Source: Candidatus Heimdallarchaeota archaeon (GTDB lineage: Archaea > Asgardarchaeota > Heimdallarchaeia > JABLTI01). Taken from it: a stretch of DNA of 60,251 nucleotides. Both the position numbers and the translations under genes were made by a program. The stretch is taken from contig JAHLVW010000051.1 in assembly GCA_019058275.1 (NCBI GenBank), positions 1-60,251 on the forward strand. Direction: 5' to 3'. Below the pieces are notes generated by a model that had not been told where the DNA came from, did no database searches, and saw only the letters and a list, made by a program, of their open reading frames with translations. Below, piece after piece: positions 17,751 to 25,414 of the stretch. Each line of letters begins with the position of its first letter. The first letter of the stretch is position 1.

Positions 17751-18044
17751 ATGTCAGAACGTTCAGAAGAAGAAATGCTGATTTTTAAGCTAAATAACCA
17801 GAAGGATACTCTCAAGCTGCTAATCTTATTATGGAATAGAGAAAAAATGTACGGATCAAAAATACGCAGACTAGGAATGAATGACCGGACATTAATAAAA
17901 GTGAGAGAAGTTCTAACAGGTTTTGAGTTAGTAAAACTAACCTCTATAGAGGGTTCTAGAAGATTATACTACGAGTTAACTCCGAAAGGAAAACGAGTAG
18001 TTGAGAAGCTAGTTGACATAGAAAGAATACTTCTGACAGATTAA
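17751..18044 (+). CDS. Winged-helix transcriptional regulator
   Basis: A 97-aa single-domain protein with helix pattern TLKLLILLWNREKMYGSKIRRL, recognition helix RTLIKVREVLTGFELVKL, and wing SRRLYYELTPKGKRVVEKL. The ELTPKGK wing followed by a long C-terminal helix is typical of PadR/MarR-like archaeal regulators. It lies 78 nt after plsY and 50 nt before the NUDIX gene, and could control either. Confidence 0.7.
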   Translation: MSERSEEEMLIFKLNNQKDTLKLLILLWNREKMYGSKIRRLGMNDRTLIKVREVLTGFELVKLTSIEGSRRLYYELTPKGKRVVEKLVDIERILLTD

Positions 18045-18093
18045 TGAATAAACTTCTATTGTTATTAATTCAACATAGTTGTGGGATTTTGTT

Positions 18094-18513
18094 ATGAGAT
18101 ATGCAGTAGATAGTATCCTATATCAAAATGACAAGATAGTACTAATAAAAAGAGCAGGGAGAACATTCCATGACTACTGGGCTCTGCCAGGAGGGAGCTT
18201 AGATGAAGGAGAGACAGTAGAAAAAGCATTGAAAAGAGAGATGTTAGAAGAACTAAATGTAAATGTTCAACCTTTAGAAATATTAGGTGTCTATTCCGAA
18301 CCTGATAGAGATCCTCGAGGTCATGTAATATCGGTAGTCTTTATATGCAGTTATGATGGTAATCCAGAAGCTGGAGATGATGCTGCGGAATATAGTGAAT
18401 TTAGTTTAACAGAAGCTCTTGAGTTGGAACTAGCTTTTGATCACAAGAAGATACTACAAGATTTTAAAAAATGGTTAAAAAAGAAAGAAACTTTCTGGTC
18501 AAATAAAAAATAA
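18094..18513 (+). CDS. NUDIX hydrolase
   Basis: The protein carries the complete Nudix box, GGSLDEGETVEKALKR followed by EMLEELNV (about residues 34-57), which binds the metal and cleaves a nucleoside diphosphate linked to another moiety. The preceding DYWALPGG is typical of MutT/ADP-ribose-type members. ATG 18094 is preferred to an upstream TTG at 18079. The C-terminus is Lys-rich (DFKKWLKKKETFWSNKK), and the DNA for this tail recurs as a relic at 20256-20312. Substrate unknown. Confidence 0.85.
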   Translation: MRYAVDSILYQNDKIVLIKRAGRTFHDYWALPGGSLDEGETVEKALKREMLEELNVNVQPLEILGVYSEPDRDPRGHVISVVFICSYDGNPEAGDDAAEYSEFSLTEALELELAFDHKKILQDFKKWLKKKETFWSNKK

Positions 18514-18558
18514 AAAAAAAGAGTTGATATGATCTATCAATTCTTTCTATCTCTAGAT

Positions 18559-18711
18559 CTAAAATCTTTGAATTTTTTTTCTGTTACAATAAAAACAGAA
18601 TTGAGGTTTGTCAGGATCTAGAATGTTTTGTTTGTCTATTTTTGTTCCACACTCTACACAGATCATATCTATGTCATTGTTGAATAAATAGACTGGTTCT
18701 ACATTATTCAT
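18559..18711 (-). CDS. 50-aa zinc-ribbon microprotein
   Basis: On the minus strand an ATG at 18709-18711 opens a 50-codon ORF beginning MNNVEPVYLFNNDIDMI, with knuckles CVECGTKI and CFYCNRKKI, and TAG at 18559. GGTG lies about 8 nt before the start. The paired CxxC motifs 18 residues apart support a real zinc-binding microprotein. It is convergent with the NUDIX gene. Function unknown. Confidence 0.6.
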   Translation of the reverse strand: MNNVEPVYLFNNDIDMICVECGTKIDKQNILDPDKPQFCFYCNRKKIQRF

Positions 18712-18896
18712 TAATATTCACCAAAAGTTACTCACCTCGTATTCAATGAAGCATACAAATAGGATTGGTATTTGACAATATGACGAAACCGTTAACCAAA
18801 GTGTGGGTCACATACTACATGAATAATCAGGAAGCGAACTTTTTTTTAAACCCAATTTATATATTAAAGGTCGACTTTTCTTCAAGTATAATATCT

Positions 18897-18918
18897 CAAG
18901 AGTCTATTTAAACTCTTG
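18897..18918. promoter_or_regulatory. 7-bp palindrome in a 498-nt gene-free region
   Basis: CAAGAGT (18897-18903) and ACTCTTG (18912-18918) form an interrupted palindrome with an 8-nt spacer. A second short dyad GATAATGCGATTATC lies near 19156-19170, about 40 nt before the gene at 19210. The region 18712-19209 is very AT-rich with TATA-like stretches and no ORF I would support; these dyads could be operators. Confidence 0.3.
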
Positions 18919-19209
18919 TGCAAGTCATTTATAAAGTATATAAATGTTTTAAAAGATTAAACGCTAAATGATTAATTTAATAAAAAATATTTTCAAATAA
19001 ATAATCTATTAAAAGAAATTATCTAAATCAGACTTGTACATTATGGTTAATTTTAATAAAAAAACTTTATTCTAAACAAGAGTAATAAGTAATACTTTGT
19101 TTAAAGACAAAATTACCTAGAAAATGAAAGAAGCGTTAAAAAAATTTTATATCTGATAATGCGATTATCATTAATGTAGCTTTTAATTAAAAAAGCGGAG
19201 TTTATTAAA

Positions 19210-20049
19210 ATGGGGAAAAAAATAATTTCATTTTTAGTTATTCTAGGTTTAGTTAGTATTACTTTAACCTATAATACAATGAATGTATCAGCTCTACCAA
19301 GTCCGGATTATATCATTGATGACTTTAGTGGCTTTTCAAGTTACTATGATACAGATCTTGTGAATAGTACATTAAGTGAATCAGAAATTAATTTGGTTCA
19401 TAATAATGAAGAGGGTGAAACTGCTCGGGAAATATTCTTCAATGGTTTTGGTGAAATTGATGATTATTATGATTTTAATCTAGAGCTTTCAATTAATTAT
19501 ATCTATACAGGTTCTATGCTAACGCAAGTAAGTTTGATGTTAGGTAGTTATTATTTTGAGGATGGAACTTATGATGAAGAAACTCTAAGTGGATATAGAG
19601 ATATTTGCACTTGTGGTATTTTTGATGCTTAGTCAGCTAAAGTAGGAAAATACTATGTAAATGCACAACATGGGATAATAGAGCAATTTGATACACCTTC
19701 TGGTACTCTTTCACCTTCAGGCACTCTCCAATTCAAAATAGCTAGAACAAATAATATATTAAATCTATGTATTCTAAAAAGTGGTGTAATTCAAATTCAA
19801 CATCAATGGACAAAGGGCGTGTCAAGACCCTTAAGCTACCTCTATCTTGCTATGAGCATTGATCCAAATTACTGTACCTACACCGAAGTAACCTTTACAT
19901 TAATACTTGGAGAATTATATGCTGATTCAACTGATAGTGGTTCGATACCTCCTACAGTATCACTCGGTTTAACAGGTAATGTTATCTGTTTATTTGTTAT
20001 TTTTAATCTTAGTGTGATTCTATATGTGAGAAAAACGAGAAAGTATTAA
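19210..20049 (+). pseudogene. Secreted, C-terminally anchored protein with in-frame TAG
   Basis: A signal peptide (MGKKIISFLVILGLVSITL) leads an acidic Tyr/Asp-rich beta domain. The frame stops at TAG 19630-19632 (CGIFDA, stop, SAKVGKYYVNAQHG) and continues without shift to 20049, ending in a membrane anchor (SLGLTGNVICLFVIFNLSVI) plus basic tail. GGAG is placed before the ATG. The full product would be 279 aa, a surface-anchored protein with no recognised family. Without the tail the 140-aa product would be secreted rather than anchored. Confidence 0.6.
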
Positions 20050-20189
20050 TTAAAATTATTGTTTTTCTCTTTTGTTACTTTTTTTTCTGATTTTCAAATT
20101 CCATACTGTTGTTTTTTATTTATTAATTCGAGATACTAGTAATGCTATATGTGAAATCTTTTGACAGAAATTGAATTTAATAAGAAATA

Positions 20190-20312
20190 ATAAGTGATGA
20201 TATTCCAGTTATTTTGCATCTATGTGTTAGAGCTTTTTTGAATTATTGGAAATTTCAAGATTTTAAAAAATGGTTAAAAAAGAAAGGAACCTTATGGTCA
20301 ACAAAGAAATGA
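20190..20312 (+). pseudogene. GNAT-start / NUDIX-tail chimeric relic
   Basis: The frame reads DDIPVILHLCVRAFLNYWKF, then QDFKKWLKKKGTLWSTKK and TGA at 20310. The second part duplicates the C-terminus of the NUDIX protein at 18457-18512 at both DNA and protein level. The first part resembles the N-terminal helix of GNAT proteins. It has no start and looks like a recombination relic just upstream of the GNAT gene at 20323. Confidence 0.5.
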
Positions 20313-20322
20313 AGGGAAAAAA

Positions 20323-20811
20323 GTGACTGAAATAGAAATCCGTGAGTTAAAAGAAGAAGATATAGTCCCTTGTGCAGAAATGACAATAAAATCATTTCCA
20401 TGGACAGCCTTCGGATTAAAAATGGAAAGAGCAAAGAAATTCTTCAAAGATAGATTAGGAATAGAGTTAATTTTTGTAGCAGTTCATCAAAATGAACCAG
20501 TTGGATACATTACCATTAAAAGAGACATTATGTTTGCAAATTATATAAGAAGAATGGTAGTAAGGGAAGACATGAGAAGTAAAGGAATAAAGGCGAAACT
20601 AATGAGATATGTAGAAGAGCTAGCATACTCGAGTGGATTGCAAAACGTTTTCCTATTAACAACAACGACGAATGTAAAAGCAATAAAATTCTATTTAGAA
20701 AATGGTTATCAAATAGTAGGGAAAATACAGGATTTTGTCAAAAGAGGAATGGATGAGTACATTCTATGGAAATCAAAGGGAACGGTAGATGATTTTAAAC
20801 TATATGATTAG
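20323..20811 (+). CDS. GNAT-family N-acetyltransferase
   Basis: The 162-residue protein has the GNAT fold order: N-terminal strand-helix (TEIEIRELKEEDIVPCAEM), central strand (PVGYITIKRD), acetyl-CoA loop (VREDMRSKGIKAKLM, the R-x-x-G-x-x/A pattern), and the final strand VFLLTTTTNVKAIKFYLENG typical of RimI-like enzymes. GTG start. Target could be a protein N-terminus, amine or small molecule; not predictable. The preceding 11 nt hold the end of the relic with the NUDIX tail. Confidence 0.8.
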   Translation: MTEIEIRELKEEDIVPCAEMTIKSFPWTAFGLKMERAKKFFKDRLGIELIFVAVHQNEPVGYITIKRDIMFANYIRRMVVREDMRSKGIKAKLMRYVEELAYSSGLQNVFLLTTTTNVKAIKFYLENGYQIVGKIQDFVKRGMDEYILWKSKGTVDDFKLYD

Positions 20812-21319
20812 CAATAATATTGACTGGAAATCTTTTGCCAAAAAAAGGATTTTTTGTAGAAAAATTTGGGAGAAAAATCTTTTTTATAGTACCGACAGAA
20901 AAGGATTAGTGTTAAGAGCAGAAAAAAGAAAAGTCTCCCCAAAATGAATGCAGCAATTTAAGCGCAGAGAGAGCGAAATGGTGGAGGACTGACTGAAGAA
21001 CGAGTTTGGGAAAAAAACGGAGACCAATTTTCAATTCAAATCCCAGCTCATTTCCTTCTAAAGAATAATCTGAAAAAAAGTATTTAAAAACCTCCTTTCT
21101 TGTCATTTACACACTTTTGAAACAAGTATACTTTCTGGGAATTGACATTTTGAAAAAAATGTTGAAAAATCCATGAAAAAACGAAAATTGTTAGGTTTAT
21201 ATAATCAAAACAAAATCAACCAGAAAAAGCTTGTTATGTGCGTTTTCTTTGCTAGTTTTTTCTTTTAATACCTATAACAATAATTTACTTTTGATAATTA
21301 TATGGAGACACAATGAAGA
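20812..21319. other. Gene-free 508-nt interval upstream of the small peptide gene
   Basis: No supported ORF was found on either strand. The stretch 20920-21060 is more G-rich than its surroundings and may be a relic or untranslated RNA. A TATA-like sequence (TTTATATAATC) lies around 21197-21207, a plausible promoter for the peptide gene at 21320. Confidence 0.3.
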
Positions 21320-21460
21320 ATGAAAAAATTAAACACAAAAGTAGTCACATTAGCAATAATAATTCTATCACTACTTGCTGTAGGCGGAGTAGGTATTAAA
21401 CAAGCAGTATCACCTAGCGGATTTGGACAAGGCGATGCTGGAACTGGTGGTGGCGGATAG
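21320..21460 (+). CDS. 46-aa secreted peptide precursor
   Basis: The ATG at 21320 opens a 46-codon ORF that starts MKKLNTKVVTLAIIILSLLA, a clear signal peptide with basic n-region and hydrophobic core. It ends SPSGFGQGDAGTGGGG and TAG. GGAG at 21304-21307 precedes it. An overlapping ATG at 21313 gives a non-secretory frame. The mature product would be about 20 residues, Gly-rich and acidic. The stop lies 20 nt from the convergent large HTH gene. It could be a signalling peptide or a small surface peptide; function unknown. Confidence 0.6.
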   Translation: MKKLNTKVVTLAIIILSLLAVGGVGIKQAVSPSGFGQGDAGTGGGG

Positions 21461-21480
21461 CTACCATTCCGCCATATTTT

Positions 21481-23217
21481 TTAAAGAATCCATTTCTTTT
21501 TCTCAAAATCATACAAATCAATGTATGGTACGTAACGTAATAAACAGCTTTTGATAGATAACATACTAAATTCTATTTCTTTCTCTTCAAGTATCTTAGA
21601 AATTAGATCAGATGTTGAATCTTTATAATTTAAGCCATTAATGCTCAAATATAGCTCCTCATAAGAATTCAATATTACAATCCAACCAAATACAGAAAGA
21701 CTGTCAACTAATCTAATAATTGAATCTGAATTAGGGTCACATTTTAATATAATCATCAATTGATCATGTGAATTCAATATTGAGGGAGATATTGATATAC
21801 GATAATCTAATAATCCTTTTTCTAACGCTTCATTCTGCAGTTTGTTAAAGAAATTTGTAGCTTCTAAAGTGTCATTTGGATCAATATTATTGTTTAATAA
21901 AAAGGCATTCAACTCAGACATCCATACTCCATAGTACCCTTTTGTAATAATCGATTTTGAGATCAATATTGATAAGAATTCTAGCAATCTTTGATCAAAT
22001 ACAATTTCTTCCTTGGATTCAGAAGAGAATTTCTCTTTACTATTCCAGAGTATGAATTTCTGAATAGGTAATTTGTTGTTAATTAATTTATCGAAATTTG
22101 ATATAGTAGGTTTAATTTTAGGATGAACGAAGGATGTTCTGTATAATTTATTCTGAATTGGTTTAAGCTCAAAAGAAAATATCATTTTATCGTTTACAAA
22201 CTTATCTAACCTAAAGGATAAATTATCAATAATTGAATGAGGGCAATGAATTACAGAGTATAAATAATTATAATCATTATCTTCACCATCAAATAATTCG
22301 AAGATGTAGCGATTCTTTAGTAAGTCCTTAGCAAGTTCTTCTCTTTCTGAAACTTTGTTTTTATCAAGTTTTATTAACAGCAAATAAGTATGTAGACCTA
22401 ATGCTTGCCAGTTAAGTTCCTTTCTCCATGATGCATTATATCGAGAAACAATTTTTGTTAGATGTTTTGTAACAGTAGAATGATTCATTTGCAAATTTCT
22501 ACCAATAGCTACTGCTGTACTATTATGACCAATATTGATAAGTTCATTAATGACAATAATAGTGGAATCTTTAAATTGTATAGGTGCGACCATTTCCTCA
22601 GGAGACGAAGATAGATAGCGAGAAAAGTCATTGATAAGCTCCTCAGAATCTATCGCTTCATAAGGAATATCTTCGATAAAATGCATGAAAGTATTAAAAA
22701 TCAGTTTATAGGTTATGTTTTGATTAACAATTGTTGTTAATAAAGAATCAATTTCTGCAATTGGATAGAAACTTGTCATAGGATCTTTGTCAGGAGGATA
22801 AAGGATTTTGGCTTTTAAAATTTGGAATTCAGACTCGAAGGATTTACCTTCATATTTTTTTTGAAGATATGTTAAAGCCATGATGTTGACAAAAAGATTT
22901 GAAACCTCTAAAATAGATTCTTCCTGTAATGTTGTAGAGAAGAAGAGCAACATGCTTTCTCGAATTGTTATAAATTCTGAAAATTTTCTCTTAGTCAATT
23001 CCGGTTGAATAGTATCCAACCAATTTGCAAAAATTATCTTATTATTATCTCTCTTCACACCAAAAGTAAATCCAAATTCTGGAGCATCGCCAATTTCTAT
23101 AATAATATCTGAGAGCTGTCGCTGTAAATCCCATTTAGTTTCCTCAATAATAGAAGAAAGAACCTTTTCCATTCCCTCTCGGATAGCCTTAGGAGTAAGG
23201 GGGAATTTGAACTTCAT
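21481..23217 (-). CDS. Large HTH-containing putative regulator, 578 aa
   Basis: The N-terminal 200 residues are helical with no recognised domain. A central helix-turn-helix lies about residues 212-245 (INELINIGHNSTAVAIGRNL, then MNHSTVTKHLTKI), followed by about 330 residues of alternating strands and helices that resemble two ligand-binding or ACT/Lrp-like sensory units. It is probably a DNA-binding regulator. It is convergent with the small secreted peptide gene and divergent from the methyltransferase relic, which suggests but does not show that it senses a peptide or local signal. Confidence 0.5.
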   Translation of the reverse strand: MKFKFPLTPKAIREGMEKVLSSIIEETKWDLQRQLSDIIIEIGDAPEFGFTFGVKRDNNKIIFANWLDTIQPELTKRKFSEFITIRESMLLFFSTTLQEESILEVSNLFVNIMALTYLQKKYEGKSFESEFQILKAKILYPPDKDPMTSFYPIAEIDSLLTTIVNQNITYKLIFNTFMHFIEDIPYEAIDSEELINDFSRYLSSSPEEMVAPIQFKDSTIIVINELINIGHNSTAVAIGRNLQMNHSTVTKHLTKIVSRYNASWRKELNWQALGLHTYLLLIKLDKNKVSEREELAKDLLKNRYIFELFDGEDNDYNYLYSVIHCPHSIIDNLSFRLDKFVNDKMIFSFELKPIQNKLYRTSFVHPKIKPTISNFDKLINNKLPIQKFILWNSKEKFSSESKEEIVFDQRLLEFLSILISKSIITKGYYGVWMSELNAFLLNNNIDPNDTLEATNFFNKLQNEALEKGLLDYRISISPSILNSHDQLMIILKCDPNSDSIIRLVDSLSVFGWIVILNSYEELYLSINGLNYKDSTSDLISKILEEKEIEFSMLSIKSCLLRYVPYIDLYDFEKKKWIL

Positions 23218-23409
23218 GTTAGCTAGAAAGTAAGAGAACCGACTATTAAAAGATTATTTCCCTGAGAAGTACATAAATTTACAATCAACTATAATTTACT
23301 AAGTCCATAAAATGAAAACTATTTTTAATAATTACTATCAAAATATATTGAGGAAATGTACAATAAATCAATTAGATAGATAATTAATAGAAACAGGTGG
23401 AGTGAAAAA

Positions 23410-23992
23410 ATGGCAGGTGAAAGCCCCGAAATACAACTAGCACAAGATGTAATGACGTTGTATAGAGGGGCAGAATTAAGATTCTTTCAGAGATTGAACT
23501 TACGAGAAGGACAAGTTGTACTGGATTTTGGTTGCAGAATGGGAAACTATACCATTCCAGTAGTAGAAATAGTCGGAAAAACAGGGAGAATCTATGCTCT
23601 AGATGTAGATCATAGAGCAGTAAATGAAGTGATAGCAAGAGCAGGAAAATTCGGATTAGAGAATATTGTACCAATGAAAACAGAAGGGGAGCTGGAAGTA
23701 GACTTACCAAATAAGTCAGTAGATGTAATCCTGTTCTTTGATGTAATATACCCAATGTGTAAAAATAAAGGAATAAAACGATACACAACACTCTTGAAAG
23801 AATTCAAAAGAATAATGAGAGAAAGATGAATACTAATCACACTATTTGATCATCTAAGAGAGCTAAATGTTGCAGTGGATGAAGTGATAGAAATAACAGC
23901 AATTAAATTAAAATATGCAGGAGAACTAAAAACGGAATTATTACATTGGGATAGTCTGAAAGAAGGGATAGTTAATATTTTTGTCAAAAAAT
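23410..23992 (+). pseudogene. Class I SAM-dependent methyltransferase with in-frame TGA
   Basis: The Rossmann motif I (VVLDFGCRMGNYTIPVVEIV), motif II acid (YALDVDHRAV) and motif IV (VDVILFFDVIYPM) are all present. At 23827-23829 the frame meets TGA (KRIMRER, stop, ILITLFDHLREL) precisely where most homologues have Gly before the ILI strand, so a GGA to TGA change is likely. The frame continues to a TAG at 23990-23992. The Gly-rich loop reads GCRMG rather than G-G-G. GGTGGAG precedes the start. Truncation removes the last strands, so activity is doubtful. Confidence 0.7.
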
Positions 23993-24077
23993 AGTTACTT
24001 ACTACCAATGAAAATGCAAAAGAAAAAGAGAATCACTCGAAAAATTTTTAATACTAGTCACCAATAATAATTACAAT

Positions 24078-24100
24078 CCAACAAAAACTATTTTTGTTGG
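24078..24100. terminator. Strong hairpin terminator
   Basis: CCAACAAAAA (24078-24087) and TTTTTGTTGG (24091-24100) form a perfect 10-bp stem with a 3-nt loop, downstream of the methyltransferase relic. The arms themselves carry the A/T runs. Confidence 0.55.
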
Positions 24101-24115
24101 ACCCTCTCTCCCCAC

Positions 24116-24149
24116 AATAAACACCTATTCTTTTAGAAGGGTGTTTATT
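24116..24149. terminator. Second hairpin terminator
   Basis: AATAAACACC (24116-24125) and GGTGTTTATT (24140-24149) form a perfect 10-bp stem with a 14-nt loop, 16 nt after the previous hairpin. Two tandem stems here suggest transcriptional insulation between the methyltransferase relic and the RING-like gene. The remainder of the gap to 24342 holds no gene I accept. Confidence 0.5.
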
Positions 24150-24342
24150 AAATAAAAAATCCCTATTTCCTTTTCCTGGACGGCTGGGAACTTTTTCCAG
24201 CGTCCAGTTTTAGTTCCGCTTATTTGATAGTAGGTTTGTCGTTTGTTTTTAGTGAAAATATTAAATTTCAAATATATCGTAACATCTATATATCTTTTTT
24301 CAATAGCTAAATTAAGAAGTGAATTAATAGGGAGATTAGTTA

Positions 24343-25404
24343 ATGAAAGTAAAACTATGCTTACTAAATCTGGCACCCGTACAATTATTTTATTCTCTTT
24401 TGACTCCATATCTTTTAGGAATTAGTAGGATTTTGCCAAAAAAAATTATGTTTGTTTTTTTCAATGGCAGATATTTAGTGTTCTATTGGTATAGAAAAGG
24501 AAATGTTCAATTTTTTACAGCTTCTTTCAACAAATGGAATAATTTTAGCTGGCTTTTAGTCTTAATCACATTAGGTACTCTAATAGCTATTGGGTTAATT
24601 TTTTATGCAAGTATTTTACAACACAAACTTGATAATTCTTCTTATGAAAGGCATCTAAATAATAGGTATGTTGAAAAATATCATGTTTTTTCCTTTATTG
24701 GTGGAGTTTTAGGTTCCATTGTTACTTTGACCTTCATTCCATTTGCTAGTTGGGTTAAGGAGGAGGGCAATTTACTCACCTCTGTCGGTTTTAGCACTTA
24801 TTTTTGGAAGCTAAGATTTTTTGGATTCTACATTTCACTTGGATTTTTTATCTTTGTTGCTATTTGGTCGCTTAATAATTTCAGTTATTATCAACCTAAA
24901 CCGATTTATGGAACTGAAAGTTCTAGAAGGTTATCTGATCTTGCTAATGTACGTAGTCCAAACTTCATTCTGCATAATCTTGATGATACCCCTTTTCCAA
25001 TTCCTTCCAGACTGTTATACTTGTTTTTTGAGAAAGGATCTGATTTTAAGGAGAGGTTTTTACCGCCAGGTCATCAGTTTGTTTTTGTTAACAGCGAAAT
25101 AATTCTCTATATGGATAAAAATCACACAAACCATCTTCTTAACAAAGGTATTACCTCTAGATTCACTTGCTTTTATTGTGGTGAGGCACTTTCATTAGAG
25201 GACAAGATTTGTCTATACTGCTTTCAATCTCCTTTGCATTGTTCTGTTTGCAAACTTCCAATAAACAAAGATGAATTAATTAGTCAGTGTCCGAAATGTG
25301 GTGTTTATAGCCATAAGGATCATTTAGATGCCTGGATTCGTACTCAAAACAAATGTCCGTCTTGTTTACAAGAATTTTCTGTATCATGCAACAATCTAAC
25401 GTAG
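24343..25404 (+). CDS. Multi-pass membrane protein with C-terminal RING-like zinc module
   Basis: Three or four membrane helices occupy the first 190 residues (SWLLVLITLGTLIAIGLIFY, FIGGVLGSIVTLTFIPFA, GFYISLGFFIFVAIWSL). The C-terminal 80 residues hold a treble of zinc knuckles: CFYCGEAL, CLYCFQ, then CSVCKLPINKDE, CPKCG, HKDHLDAW and CPSCLQEF. The last eight ligands follow C-x2-C-x12-C-x2-C-x4-H-x2-H-x10-C-x2-C, close to a RING/prokaryotic-RING pattern. Membrane-bound RING proteins are ubiquitin ligases in eukaryotes; Asgard archaea possess ubiquitin-like systems. E3 activity is inference. GGGAG precedes the ATG. Confidence 0.65.
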   Translation: MKVKLCLLNLAPVQLFYSLLTPYLLGISRILPKKIMFVFFNGRYLVFYWYRKGNVQFFTASFNKWNNFSWLLVLITLGTLIAIGLIFYASILQHKLDNSSYERHLNNRYVEKYHVFSFIGGVLGSIVTLTFIPFASWVKEEGNLLTSVGFSTYFWKLRFFGFYISLGFFIFVAIWSLNNFSYYQPKPIYGTESSRRLSDLANVRSPNFILHNLDDTPFPIPSRLLYLFFEKGSDFKERFLPPGHQFVFVNSEIILYMDKNHTNHLLNKGITSRFTCFYCGEALSLEDKICLYCFQSPLHCSVCKLPINKDELISQCPKCGVYSHKDHLDAWIRTQNKCPSCLQEFSVSCNNLT

Positions 25405-25414
25405 AGTTCTTTGT

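Noticed and set aside
24125..24409. Minus-strand 94-aa ORF before the RING-like gene
   Set aside because: It spans a terminator hairpin, overlaps the start of a well-supported gene and has no recognisable domain.
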